Below, in pieces: positions 44,644 through 53,663 of a stretch of 64,000 nt of DNA. The notes beneath the pieces were generated by a model. It saw only the letters and a list, made by a program, of their open reading frames with translations. It was not told where the DNA came from and did no database searches. The position numbers and the translations under genes are program-made. Source of the stretch: Paraburkholderia haematera (GTDB taxonomy: Bacteria; Pseudomonadota; Gammaproteobacteria; Burkholderiales; Burkholderiaceae); assembly GCF_905220975.1 (NCBI RefSeq), contig NZ_CAJNBK010000018.1, positions 62,001 through 126,000 of the forward strand, given 5' to 3'. The first letter of the stretch is position 1. Each line of letters opens with the position of its first letter.

Positions 44644-46446
44644 TTAGAACTGGTCTTCGCTCAGCGCCAACATGCCTTCATTGTTTTTCGCGCTGACGAT
44701 GGAGGCCTCAAGCGCGGCGGCCTGGGGCAGAACGTGATCGGCAAAGAAGTGAGCGGTTGCGATCTTCGCGTCGTAGAACGATGTGTCCTCGGCACGTTTC
44801 TCGGCAGCAACCAGCAGGGCACGTGCAAATTGCCAGCCCGCCAGTACGATGCCAGCAAGCTTCAGGTACGGCACGCCGCCGGCAAATACCGCATTCGGAT
44901 CGCTTTTGGCATTGGCGAGCATGAATTCCACTACGCTCGCGAGGGCGTCGCGGCCTTGCGTGAGCCGCTTGTGCAGCGACTGGAACGCAGGGCTTGTGGA
45001 GAACGACGCGCTGGCTTGCAAGTCTCCCAACGTTCGATCGATCTGGGCGAGGATTGCCTTTGCCACCGCGCCGCCGTCGCGCAAGGTCTTGCGCCCGATC
45101 AGGTCGTTTGCCTGAATGGCCGTGGTGCCTTCGTAGATCGTCAGGATGCGGGCGTCGCGATAGTACTGGGCAGCGCCCGTCTCTTCAATGAAGCCCATGC
45201 CGCCGTGAACCTGCACGCCCAGGCTCGCCACTTCGATCGAGAGTTCCGTGCTCCAGCCTTTCACCACCGGCACGAGATATTCGTAGATGGCCTGGTGTTC
45301 CGCCTGCACGGCTTCGTCCGCGTGGCGATGCGCGATGTCGCTGTGTGCGGCTGCGACGTAGGCGAGCGCACGGGCACCCTCGGTTAGCGCGCGCATGGTC
45401 GACAGCATGCGACGCACGTCCGGGTGCTGGATGATCGCGACCGATTGCTTTGCCGAGCCGTCCACCGGCCGGCTTTGCACGCGATCCTTCGCATACGCGA
45501 CGGCCTTCTGATACGCGCTGTCAGCAACGGCGATACCCTGCACGCCCACGCCAAAGCGGGCCGCGTTCATCATGATGAACATGTATTCGAGGCCGCGATT
45601 TTCTTCGCCAATCAGATGACCGATTGCGCCACCGTGGTCGCCGAATTGCAACACCGCGGTCGGGCTCGCCTTGATGCCGAGCTTGTGTTCGATCGAGACG
45701 CAATGCACGTCGTTGCGCTCGCCGACCGAGCCGTCTTCATTGATGAGAAACTTCGGCACGATGAAGAGCGAGATGCCCTTCACGCCTTCCGGTGCATTCG
45801 GCGTGCGCGCCAGCACGAGATGGGCGATGTTCTTCGCCATGTCATGCTCGCCCCACGTGATAAAGATCTTGGTGCCGAACACCTTGAACGAACCGTCGCC
45901 TTGCGGTTCGGCGCGCGTGCGCACCAGCGCGAGATCGGAGCCGGCTTGCGGCTCGGTCAGGTTCATCGTACCGGTCCACTCGCCGGAGATCAGCTTGGGC
46001 ACGTAGGCCTGCTTCTGCGCTTCAGTGCCGGCCGTCAGGAGCGCTTCGATCGCGCCGTCGGTCAACAGCGGGCACAGGGCAAGCGAGAGGTTGGCGGCGT
46101 TCAGCATTTCGATGCACGGCGTCGCCAGCAGTTTGGGCAAGCCCTGACCACCGTATTCGATGGGATGCACGACACCTTGCCAGCCGCCTTCGGCGAACTG
46201 GCGGAAGGCGTCCTTGAAGCCCGGCGTTGCGGTAACCACGCCATCTTTCCAGCTGCTCGGGTTGCGGTCGCCTTCCACATTCAACGGCGCCATCACATCC
46301 GCGTTGAACTTCGCCGCTTCGTCGAGCACCGCCTGCGCGGTGTCGGCAGTGGCATCCTCGAAGCCTGCGAGTGCTGACACGCGATCGAGATGGGCAAGTT
46401 CATTGATGACAAACAGCATGTCCTTGACGGGCGCCGTATAGCTCAT
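44644..46446 (-). CDS. Acyl-CoA dehydrogenase (long form, C-terminal AcdH domain)
   Basis: This is a 600-residue FAD acyl-CoA dehydrogenase of the long DmdC/PA0507-like type, starting MSYTAPVKDMLFVINEL. Visible parts are the substrate/FAD region MNLTEPQAGSDLALVRTRAEP and KIFITWGEHDM, the C-terminal QVHGGMGFIEETGAAQYYRDARILTIYEGTTAIQANDLIGRK, and the extra DUF-type tail of this subclass. The start at 46446 is chosen by homology and because the longer frame is promoter DNA. It is the first gene of the beta-oxidation operon, and its upstream region is duplicated before the maoC gene. Confidence 0.93.
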   Translation of the reverse strand: MSYTAPVKDMLFVINELAHLDRVSALAGFEDATADTAQAVLDEAAKFNADVMAPLNVEGDRNPSSWKDGVVTATPGFKDAFRQFAEGGWQGVVHPIEYGGQGLPKLLATPCIEMLNAANLSLALCPLLTDGAIEALLTAGTEAQKQAYVPKLISGEWTGTMNLTEPQAGSDLALVRTRAEPQGDGSFKVFGTKIFITWGEHDMAKNIAHLVLARTPNAPEGVKGISLFIVPKFLINEDGSVGERNDVHCVSIEHKLGIKASPTAVLQFGDHGGAIGHLIGEENRGLEYMFIMMNAARFGVGVQGIAVADSAYQKAVAYAKDRVQSRPVDGSAKQSVAIIQHPDVRRMLSTMRALTEGARALAYVAAAHSDIAHRHADEAVQAEHQAIYEYLVPVVKGWSTELSIEVASLGVQVHGGMGFIEETGAAQYYRDARILTIYEGTTAIQANDLIGRKTLRDGGAVAKAILAQIDRTLGDLQASASFSTSPAFQSLHKRLTQGRDALASVVEFMLANAKSDPNAVFAGGVPYLKLAGIVLAGWQFARALLVAAEKRAEDTSFYDAKIATAHFFADHVLPQAAALEASIVSAKNNEGMLALSEDQF

Positions 46447-46624
46447 GATGGATTTCCGAAAAAAGGCGATCTGGGAGGGGCCGCGGGCAGGGCAGACTGG
46501 ATGGCCCGGCGCGGTAACAGTTGAACCGATCGTAGTCCCGATTGGACGCAAATCGACTACCTAAATCGGCCCATCTATTGACAAATTCGGCCACGACTTG
46601 CGAAGCGGGCGGGTTGCCGATGCG
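46447..46624 (-). promoter_or_regulatory. Acyl-CoA dehydrogenase promoter (copy A of a duplicated region)
   Basis: This roughly 180-bp region is closely similar to 57124-57300. Conserved landmarks include GTAGTC (46532-46537) and GACTAC (46555-46560) separated by exactly 17 bp, the TTGACAAA/GCCACGACTTGCGAA block at 46579-46604, and GTTGCCGATGCG at the far end. The AraC gene lies directly upstream, so GTAGTC-N17-GACTAC is a candidate AraC site. Confidence 0.65.
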
Positions 46625-46695
46625 CGTTTACCCCATTGCACGGGCAGCGGGTCGGGTTGCCGTTCGATCGCCATGCGAGGCGGGCAGGCTCGCGC

Positions 46696-47697
46696 TCAGG
46701 GTTGCCGGCGGTACTCGCCAGGCGTGCTGCCAGTCCAGTGCCGGAAGGCCCGATGAAACGCAGTGGGGTCGTCAAAACCGACATCGCCCGCGATCGCGGC
46801 GATCGGGTCGTGGGTGCCGGTGAGACGCTGGATCGCGATGTCACGCCGCAGTTCGTCCTTCAGCGTCTGAAATGCGGTTTCCTCGGCGGCGAGGCGCCGG
46901 CACAGCGTGCGGACCGAGCAGTGAAGACTCCGCGCGGCGTCTTCAACGGTCGGCACGTCCGGCAGACAGGACGCGAGGTACTGCCGGATGCGGTGGCTCG
47001 TGAGCTGCTCGCTAAAGGAAACAAAAATCCAGTCCTCGGGAGCCCGGGCGAGAAACTTGCGCAAATTCGTTTTGCGCTGGCGGATAGGCATGTCGAAATA
47101 CACGGCGCTAAAGCGCATCTGTGTTTGCTGGCAGTCGAAATGGACCGGGCCGGGGAACAGGTACAGATGATCCACCGTGTGCGGTGGGCAGGAAAACGCG
47201 AACTCGACTTGCAGCAAGGGGATCTTCTGGCCGATCAGCCACGATGCCACGCCGTGAGCGAGCTTCAGCACGAGCTGCTGCCCAAGCATGCTGACGGTTG
47301 ACGATGGATCCGGATGAAGGGCAACGCAGGCGATCAAGCCGTCCCGGCGCGATTCGAACCTGAAGTCATCGAGAACAATGTGAAAGAACTGCCCGAAACG
47401 ATGCATGGCAATTTCGAGGTTGGGCGCATCGAGCAGGCTCAGGCAAAGGAATTTCAGGGTGCCGCTGCGCAACGGACGCTCGAAGATGCCCGGCATTTCA
47501 TCGTCGAATTCAAGCGCGAGGGCGCGGTATAAAGTGGAGAACTGTTCCTCTGTGACGCGAGCGCCCGGTTCGGCCAGGAGCGCGGGCGAAATGCAGGCCT
47601 CGTCCAGGTATTTGCCGACCACACCCGGCCGTGCGCCCGCGGCGGCAAGGAAGCCGTTGACGAGTGAGATCGGGACGGTGGCGCTGGGCGAATGCAT
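46696..47697 (-). CDS. AraC-family transcriptional regulator
   Basis: This is a 333-residue regulator with an N-terminal arabinose_bd-like domain (DUF of the OruR/ArgR class) and a C-terminal AraC double HTH (about residues 235-330: VEDAARSLHCSVRTLCRRLAAEETAFQTLKDELRRDIAIQRLTGTHDPIAAIAGDVGFDDPTAFHRAFRHWTGSTPGEYRR). The start at 47697 (ATG) is preferred to a GTG 17 codons earlier. It is the gene just upstream of the acyl-CoA dehydrogenase operon in the same direction, and probably activates it, sensing an acyl compound. Confidence 0.87.
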   Translation of the reverse strand: MHSPSATVPISLVNGFLAAAGARPGVVGKYLDEACISPALLAEPGARVTEEQFSTLYRALALEFDDEMPGIFERPLRSGTLKFLCLSLLDAPNLEIAMHRFGQFFHIVLDDFRFESRRDGLIACVALHPDPSSTVSMLGQQLVLKLAHGVASWLIGQKIPLLQVEFAFSCPPHTVDHLYLFPGPVHFDCQQTQMRFSAVYFDMPIRQRKTNLRKFLARAPEDWIFVSFSEQLTSHRIRQYLASCLPDVPTVEDAARSLHCSVRTLCRRLAAEETAFQTLKDELRRDIAIQRLTGTHDPIAAIAGDVGFDDPTAFHRAFRHWTGSTPGEYRRQP

Positions 47698-47761
47698 GGG
47701 CGTTGACGAGGCTCGCTGCTGTCGGTTGCGCCCGTCATTGTACGGCACCGTCCGGACTCGA

Positions 47762-48136
47762 TTACTGGTCGAAGGTCTTCTGAATCACGATCTGATTCTT
47801 GACCGACGTTACACCCGGAACTGCTTTTGCCACTGAGGCCGCTGCGTCGATCTGAGACGCAGCCGGCACGGTTCCGTATAGGGTGACCGCGCCGCTCTTC
47901 GCTCGCACACTGATGTTTGCCGCGCTGATGCTTTTCTCTTTGACAATGGCCGTGCGAACCTGCTTGGCTAGTTCGCGATTAGCCCGTTTAGCAGCTTTGG
48001 CATCGTCTCCGGCCGATGCCGCTTTGGCGGATCCCATTGAAGCCGCGCTTGTCTGGCCAGACTGAGACCATGCGCTAATAGACACCAGGGCGATCATTGC
48101 GCTCGCCGCCAATTTGAGTACATCTGATTTCTTCAT
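47762..48136 (-). CDS. BON-domain periplasmic protein
   Basis: This is a 124-residue exported protein with a signal peptide (MKKSDVLKLAASAMIALVSISAWSQ) and a Ser/Ala/Lys-rich linker. One BON domain (about residues 58-122) reads VRTAIVKEKSISAANISVRAKSGAVTLYGTVPAASQIDAAASVAKAVPGVTSVKNQIV. BON proteins are linked to osmotic or envelope stress and bind phospholipid in known cases such as OsmY/DolP. It is co-directional with the UspA-hemerythrin gene, 37 bp downstream of it, so the two may be a stress operon. Confidence 0.85.
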   Translation of the reverse strand: MKKSDVLKLAASAMIALVSISAWSQSGQTSAASMGSAKAASAGDDAKAAKRANRELAKQVRTAIVKEKSISAANISVRAKSGAVTLYGTVPAASQIDAAASVAKAVPGVTSVKNQIVIQKTFDQ

Positions 48137-48173
48137 CGTTTCATCTCCAGTTTTTTATCGACAGCACAGCCCA

Positions 48174-49136
48174 TCACTTTTTCGCCGCGGCCCAATCCGC
48201 GGCCGTTGCGTCGAATGCCGTCGCGATATCGCTCCAGTCATCGTTTCGCAAATAGCGCCGCGCAGCCGGTAGCACCACACCTTCTTCCCGTCCCAGATGC
48301 TCCCATGTGAATTGCGCGTAAACGCTGAGAGCCTGTTCGAGCCGCCCAATTGGGGCAGCCGGTTCCGCATCACGCCCGACGAGTGCGGCCAGTTCATCGA
48401 GGAGTTGTTCGTCGCGTTGATGCTGGCATTCGAGTTCATCAAGTTCGGCATCCGCAACGGACGTGCACTCGCGCAGCCGCTGAAAGAACCGGGCATTTTC
48501 CTTAAGACGGCGCCGGCGCAACTGAAGATCGCGCAGGTGCTTGACCGTCTCGCGCATGGATATCGGCTCGGGTTGCCGGCCGGCGGCGTGTGCGGCGCGG
48601 ACGCTGTCCAGCAGCGTGTGAATGGCGTCGGCGACGGCGCGGTGTTGGTCGAGCAGGACGCGGATCGCGCGCGAGGTTGCCGGTCGCCGGTCGGCGGCGC
48701 ATATCAGAACGGCCACGTTTGCCGCACCAGCGCCATCGGACCGCGCAACCACGACGTCGTCCGCTTCGGCCAGCCACTGACCCGGGGCGATGCAAATCAG
48801 ATCGGATTCAAATTGGACCGCCGCCGCGACGATGCTGTCGAACGACGTTTCGTCGCTGGCGGCAACGGACGAATACGGTACGCCCTGCGCGCGCGCCGCA
48901 GCCTCGGCCCGCGCCAGCAGTTCCAATGCGCGCTCCCTGGCGTCGCATGCGTTCTGGGCGGCGCCGGCCTCACCCTGTACGGGCGAAACTCGATGGGGCA
49001 GCGTGGCGGCATGTTGATACAGTATGGGCAGAAAGGTGATGCGTGCACCCATCGACTGAGCAAATGCGATTGCGTGGCCGGTTGCTTCGATGCATGAATC
49101 AATGTCGCCCACAGGGACGAGAAAGTGTCGATACAT
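48174..49136 (-). CDS. Universal stress protein fused to a hemerythrin-like domain
   Basis: This 320-residue protein has an N-terminal UspA-type domain (about residues 1-150: YRHFLVPVGDIDSCIEATGHAIAFAQSMGARITFLPILY). The C-terminal helical domain carries hemerythrin HHE-like motifs (ELECQHQRDEQLLDELAALV and FTWEHLGREEGVVLPAARRYL). UspA domains bind nucleotides under stress; hemerythrin domains carry a di-iron site for oxygen, NO or iron. Not all five canonical histidines can be placed by eye, so metal binding is uncertain. It is divergent from the MalT-like regulator. Confidence 0.75.
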   Translation of the reverse strand: MYRHFLVPVGDIDSCIEATGHAIAFAQSMGARITFLPILYQHAATLPHRVSPVQGEAGAAQNACDARERALELLARAEAAARAQGVPYSSVAASDETSFDSIVAAAVQFESDLICIAPGQWLAEADDVVVARSDGAGAANVAVLICAADRRPATSRAIRVLLDQHRAVADAIHTLLDSVRAAHAAGRQPEPISMRETVKHLRDLQLRRRRLKENARFFQRLRECTSVADAELDELECQHQRDEQLLDELAALVGRDAEPAAPIGRLEQALSVYAQFTWEHLGREEGVVLPAARRYLRNDDWSDIATAFDATAADWAAAKK

Positions 49137-49380
49137 GGTATCCCTTGTGCTGCATTTGCTGCATTCGACGTTTGCAGATCCTTCCGGCCGGCTTCGAACT
49201 CATCAGCTGGCAGCGCGCTGGAGCTCTGTTCGAACGCATCTTAGTCCGCGGTCGATTCGCCTACCCCCCCCACGAAGGGAGGGGGCGCGACGCGCTCGGG
49301 TGGTACGCTTCAACCTTCCCCTAATTCGCTCCCTGCGGCAGCCTGCAATGGCCGGCAGGAGTCTCGACAGGCCTCGCAAG

Positions 49381-52080
49381 ATGGCATCAACTCCTCCAGG
49401 CGCCGGTAGCGTAGCCACCGAGCTTGTCCTGAAGACCATCGCGCCACGCGCGCCGGCCCATTTGCTGGTTCGCGACCGGCTGGCTGCGCACGCGCTGCAC
49501 TTCGGCGAGCAATCGGTCGCCCTCGTGCAAGCGCCGGCGGGATACGGGAAGACTTCTTTGCTCGCCCAATGGCGCCGGGAATACCTCGCGCGTGGTGCGG
49601 CGGTCGCCTTCCTTTCGGTGGATGAGCGGGACGACCCACAGCGGCTCCTTCAGGGGCTTGTCCATGCCATGCGTGCAGGCTGTGCCCGCCCAGCTTTCGG
49701 AAGAGTGCTGCTCGACGGCGCCATGGGATCGGTCGGTGAACTGGACGGCGTGACCGCCTGGCTCGCGGAAGTCGCACAGTTTTCGCTCGATGTCCTGTTG
49801 ATCGTCGACGAGGCCGACCGTCTGCCCGACGCCGGCCTGAGCGCACTGATTTATGTCTTGCATAATGCGCCGCAGAATCTTCGGGTGGCTGTCGCGGCAC
49901 GCCGCAGAGTCGATGCGGCAGTGGCCGATCTGCTCGCCTACGGGCAATGCGTGCTCGTCGATCCCGAGATGCTGCGTTTTCGTCTCGAAGAGACGATTGG
50001 ACTGATCGCCAACCGGTTCGGGTCGCGTTTCGACGCCGACGCGTGCGCGCGGCTGTTCGAGTTGACGGATGGCTGGCCGCTTGGGTTGCAGCTTGCGATG
50101 GCGGCCATGGCACGCGCCCCGGATCCCCGGAAAGTCGTGGAGACGATGGCGGCCAATCAGGGCGGACTGCGTGAGCACCTCGTCGGGACGCTGATCGCGG
50201 AGCTTTCGGCGGAAGACACCGATTTCCTTACCCACACCAGTCTGCTGGATTCGCTGCATCCTGACCTCTGCCAGGCGTTGACCGGCGACCCGCAGGCGCC
50301 GGAGCGGCTGGCGCGCCTCGTACGCGAGACGCCCGTGTTCGTTACCGCCGAGGACGGCGCATGGTGCTGGCTTCATACGCTCGTGCGCGACGTGCTGCAA
50401 GGACGCCTCGCGAATGTGCCCGCCGCCGAGCGGGCAGCGCTGCATGGCCGCGCTGCCGCCTGGCTGAACGGGCAGGGCATGATCGAACAGGCCGCACGGC
50501 ATGCTCACGCCGCGGGTCAGCACCAGACTGCCTACGAGCTGGCGGCGCGTTGCCTGCATGACGCGGTCAAGGAGGGACGCCTGAGCGCGGTTCTCGAATG
50601 GCTCGATCTGCTCCCCGCGGATGAATTCGAGCGGCGCCCGCGTTTGTTGCTGGCAGCGGCCTGGGCCTTGGCGCTTGGCGAACGGCACAAGGAGGCGGAA
50701 CTTCAGGTGCAGCGCGTGCTTGCCAGTCCCAATGCCGACGCGCAACTGCGCTACGAATGCGCGCTCATCCTGTCCGCTGCCGCCTATTACGCCGATGAGA
50801 TCGACCGGTTCGTGGACCTGTTCACGCCGTGGGTCGAGTTTGTTCCCGCCGGCGATTCCTGGCTCGCCCAGATTCACGCCAACCGCCTCGCGGCGCGCGC
50901 GATTCTTGTCGGGCAGCCCGCGCAGGCACGCCGGGTCGAGCTGGCGGTCAAGCGGGCTGAAGTCGGCAAAGGGATCGGCTACGTGGTGCGCTGGGGCGAT
51001 CACTTTGTCGGCTTCAGCTACGTATGGGAAGGACAATTCGTGCTTGCCGAGGAGGTGCTTCGTCCGGCACTGGCGAGCGCGGAAGCGGACCTCGGCCGCC
51101 GCCATCCGCTCTCGTGCATGTTTGCCGCGACCTGCGCGGCGCTGAGCTACGAAGCCGATCGTGTCGACGAGGCCGCCGCGTTGCTGGCCAACCGGCTGGA
51201 CATTCTGGAACGAGGCGGCACGCCAGACACCGTGCTGCTCGCATACCGCACCGCGGCGCGCATCGCCGCGGCCAGAGGCAGCGAACACCGGGCCCTCGAT
51301 CTCCTCGAGGCCATGCACGCGATGGGGGTGAGCCGGCGCCTGCCGCGCCTGTGCATTGCCAGCATGGCTGAACAGGTGCGTATTCATGCCGGCCGATATC
51401 GCACGCAGATGTGCGACGCCCTGGTGCACCGTATCGACGACCTGGTGACCGAGGAGGCGCCGAACAGGGGGGCGCTGTGGAGACAGTCAGTCGACCTGCT
51501 GGTCGGCCTGGCGCATGCAGGCGCCGCCATTGCGGCGCGACGCTGGCAGCAGGCGCTCGACGACCTCGTGAAGGCAGGCGTTGCCGCTGAAGCGATGAAG
51601 CTCGGCCGATATCAGATTGAAATCATGGCGATGCGCGCGTTCGCGCTGGAGCAGTCCGGCGCGAACGGGCTTGCCTTGCTTCGCGAGGCGATGAACCTCG
51701 CGCAGACGTTCCGTTTGACCCGTACTCTGGCGGACGCGCATCCTGCTCTCGCGGACTGGGCGCGGCGAGTCAGCGACGAGCAGCCTGAATCCGGCGAAGC
51801 CACCCGCGCGATTGCGGCAGCGCGTATCGCCGTGCCGCCGCTGGGCCGTCAGGCTAGCGTGCCACGGGCTGTGCCGAGCGTGCTGCTAACGCCCAAAGAG
51901 CGCGAAATCCTGGAGCTGCTGGCGAGAAATATGTCGAACAAGGAGATCGCGGTCGCGGCCGCGGTGGGAGAGGGCACCGTGAAATGGCACCTCAAGAATC
52001 TCTTCGGCAAGCTCGACGCCAGTTCGCGCAAGCATGCCGTTCGACGAGCATTGGTGCTGGGTTTGCTCGAAGGCGCATGA
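49381..52080 (+). CDS. MalT-like LuxR-family ATP-dependent regulator
   Basis: This is an 899-residue signal-transduction ATPase (STAND class). An N-terminal P-loop QAPAGYGKTS (about 50-59) is followed by VLLIVDEADRLPD as the Walker B, an unstructured-repeat helical central part (about 330-800), and a C-terminal LuxR HTH (LTPKEREILELLARNMSNKEIAVAAAVGEGTVKWHLKNLFGKLDASSRKHAVRRAL). The start at 49381 is chosen because upstream codons are basic, repetitive and antisense to the stress-protein gene. MalT/AlkS/AcoK relatives activate catabolic operons on binding an inducer and ATP. The porin downstream is a plausible target. Confidence 0.85.
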   Translation: MASTPPGAGSVATELVLKTIAPRAPAHLLVRDRLAAHALHFGEQSVALVQAPAGYGKTSLLAQWRREYLARGAAVAFLSVDERDDPQRLLQGLVHAMRAGCARPAFGRVLLDGAMGSVGELDGVTAWLAEVAQFSLDVLLIVDEADRLPDAGLSALIYVLHNAPQNLRVAVAARRRVDAAVADLLAYGQCVLVDPEMLRFRLEETIGLIANRFGSRFDADACARLFELTDGWPLGLQLAMAAMARAPDPRKVVETMAANQGGLREHLVGTLIAELSAEDTDFLTHTSLLDSLHPDLCQALTGDPQAPERLARLVRETPVFVTAEDGAWCWLHTLVRDVLQGRLANVPAAERAALHGRAAAWLNGQGMIEQAARHAHAAGQHQTAYELAARCLHDAVKEGRLSAVLEWLDLLPADEFERRPRLLLAAAWALALGERHKEAELQVQRVLASPNADAQLRYECALILSAAAYYADEIDRFVDLFTPWVEFVPAGDSWLAQIHANRLAARAILVGQPAQARRVELAVKRAEVGKGIGYVVRWGDHFVGFSYVWEGQFVLAEEVLRPALASAEADLGRRHPLSCMFAATCAALSYEADRVDEAAALLANRLDILERGGTPDTVLLAYRTAARIAAARGSEHRALDLLEAMHAMGVSRRLPRLCIASMAEQVRIHAGRYRTQMCDALVHRIDDLVTEEAPNRGALWRQSVDLLVGLAHAGAAIAARRWQQALDDLVKAGVAAEAMKLGRYQIEIMAMRAFALEQSGANGLALLREAMNLAQTFRLTRTLADAHPALADWARRVSDEQPESGEATRAIAAARIAVPPLGRQASVPRAVPSVLLTPKEREILELLARNMSNKEIAVAAAVGEGTVKWHLKNLFGKLDASSRKHAVRRALVLGLLEGA

Positions 52081-52113
52081 TCCGGCACGCCGCGCCGTTC
52101 ACTTTAATCTTCG

Positions 52114-52140
52114 GCCCCTCCCGCTTTGGGAGGGGCTTGT
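52114..52140 (+). terminator. Terminator of the MalT-like gene
   Basis: GCCCCTCCC (52114-52122) pairs perfectly with GGGAGGGGC (52128-52136) around a 5-nt loop and is followed by TTGT. It lies 34 bp after the stop and makes the porin gene a separate transcript. Confidence 0.7.
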
Positions 52141-52230
52141 CCGCGCTGCTTTACGTATTCTCACCTGCACGACGCGCCACTATGCCGCTAATTCCTGGCC
52201 GCAGTCGAAACAAAACTATCAGGAGACAAA

Positions 52231-53355
52231 ATGCAGGTGAAACTGATTGGAGCGGCAGCGCTCATTGCATTCGCGAGCGCCGCTCATGCGCAATCTTCCG
52301 TGACGCTTTACGGCATCCTCGATTCGGGTTTCTTGTACCAGAGCAGCTCGGCGGCGTCGTTTAGCCCGAAGGCGCCCAATACGGGAAAGGTGTACCGCCT
52401 GAAGGACGGTGGCATCTATTCGAGCCTGTGGGGAATGAAGGGCAGTGAAGACATCGGCGGCGGCTACCATGTCAATTTCAAGCTCCAGGGTTCGTTCGAC
52501 AGCAGCACCGGCAAATCCGGCCTGAGCGATACACCCGGCGCCGCGGCCCAGTTCAACCAGTTTGCGACGATCGGCGTATCGGGACCGTTCGGCACGTTCA
52601 ACGCGGGCCGGCAGATCGTCCCGATGATCTATGCCATGGCCGAGACGGACGTACGGTCTTCCCAATACTTCGGCAGTATCCTGACCGCGTGGCTGGGGAT
52701 GAATCAGGCCGCCGGTTGGCCGGGCACCAGCACCAATGCGCCTATCGGCGCGCTGTATGACAGCAACGCGCTGGTGTACCAGTCGCCATCTTTTGGCGGC
52801 GCTTCGGTCGGACTGGAATACGCGCCCGGTGGTGTGGCCGGCCAGTTTCAGGGGGGCACGCGCGAGTCGGCGGTGCTCAAGTATTCGAATTACGGTCTGA
52901 GCCTGTCCGCTGTGTATTACAACGGGCACGATACGAATCCGGCGCCGGGCGCACCGTTGACCGGACTCGACAATAACCGGTTCGTTTATCTCGGCGCGCT
53001 TTATACGACCCACGGCTTCTCGGTGTCGGCGTCGTACAGCAACGGCAAGAATCCCGCGCATTCCAAGCAGGTCAATATCGATCTCTATTCCGCGGGATTG
53101 GGTTATCGCTTCTCCCCCGCGTTTCAGGTGACCTCGGGTCTCTACTACCTGAAGGACAAGAATAATTCGGCGAATCGCTCGACTGAAATTGCGCTCGGAG
53201 CCGAATACAAGCTCTCCGTCAGAACCATGGTTTACGCGCAGGTCGGCCACGTGAATAACAAGGGGACGATGAACCAGACGATCGTCTACGGTCAGCCGGT
53301 GGCGCCTGGCGTCACGACGACCGCGGCCATGATCGGGCTGCGCCATAGCTTCTGA
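52231..53355 (+). CDS. Gram-negative general porin (OmpC/Omp38 type)
   Basis: This is a 374-residue trimeric-porin family protein of beta-proteobacteria. A signal peptide (MQVKLIGAAALIAFASAAHAQ) is followed by SSVTLYGILDSGFLYQSS, the standard mature start. GSEDIGGGYHVNFKLQGSFD and FNQFATIGVSGPFGTFNAGRQ lie in the first strands, and the C-terminal IGLRHSF has the final phenylalanine needed for BAM recognition. An AGGAGAC site precedes the ATG. It follows the MalT-like regulator by 150 bp. Confidence 0.93.
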   Translation: MQVKLIGAAALIAFASAAHAQSSVTLYGILDSGFLYQSSSAASFSPKAPNTGKVYRLKDGGIYSSLWGMKGSEDIGGGYHVNFKLQGSFDSSTGKSGLSDTPGAAAQFNQFATIGVSGPFGTFNAGRQIVPMIYAMAETDVRSSQYFGSILTAWLGMNQAAGWPGTSTNAPIGALYDSNALVYQSPSFGGASVGLEYAPGGVAGQFQGGTRESAVLKYSNYGLSLSAVYYNGHDTNPAPGAPLTGLDNNRFVYLGALYTTHGFSVSASYSNGKNPAHSKQVNIDLYSAGLGYRFSPAFQVTSGLYYLKDKNNSANRSTEIALGAEYKLSVRTMVYAQVGHVNNKGTMNQTIVYGQPVAPGVTTTAAMIGLRHSF

Positions 53356-53663
53356 GCGGACCGTGCCGGCTGTTCTTCATCCGGGGCAGCCGCGCGTCAA
53401 ACCGGGCGACGTTCGTCTTGCCCGGTGAACTGGAGCGGGTCCGCATGCGTAGATATACGAGCTTGAGGCTCGGGCGAGCGCATGATATGAAGAAACCATC
53501 GGAGTGAGATGCGCTCAGCCGCCATTCTTGCTTGACCGTACAGAAATGGAACCGCTTCATAGCTGTTTTCACGCTGGCCTCTCGCACAACTGAGCAGTGT
53601 GTTTTACCGGCCGGCTCTGAAGCAGTTCAGGCTTACGCAAAAGAGAATAGCTGGGGATGGGTA
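53356..53663. other. Intergenic region with porin hairpin
   Basis: This 308-bp gap contains a hairpin (ACCGGGC at 53401-53407 with GCCCGGT at 53420-53426, plus inner GAC/GTC pairs), a likely porin terminator without a T run. The remainder may include the promoter of the next gene. The long frame extending back from the GGDEF/EAL gene to 53532 lacks a start site. Confidence 0.5.

Noticed and set aside
42911..44647. 578-codon antisense frame opposite ETF-QO
   Set aside because: It mirrors a full-length, highly conserved enzyme; its composition is that of a reverse-strand shadow.
49387..51429. Very long open frame (680 codons) antisense to the MalT-like gene
   Set aside because: Long antisense frames are common in high-GC DNA. 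The sense strand encodes a clear STAND/LuxR protein with all motifs, and the antisense product shows no recognisable domain.
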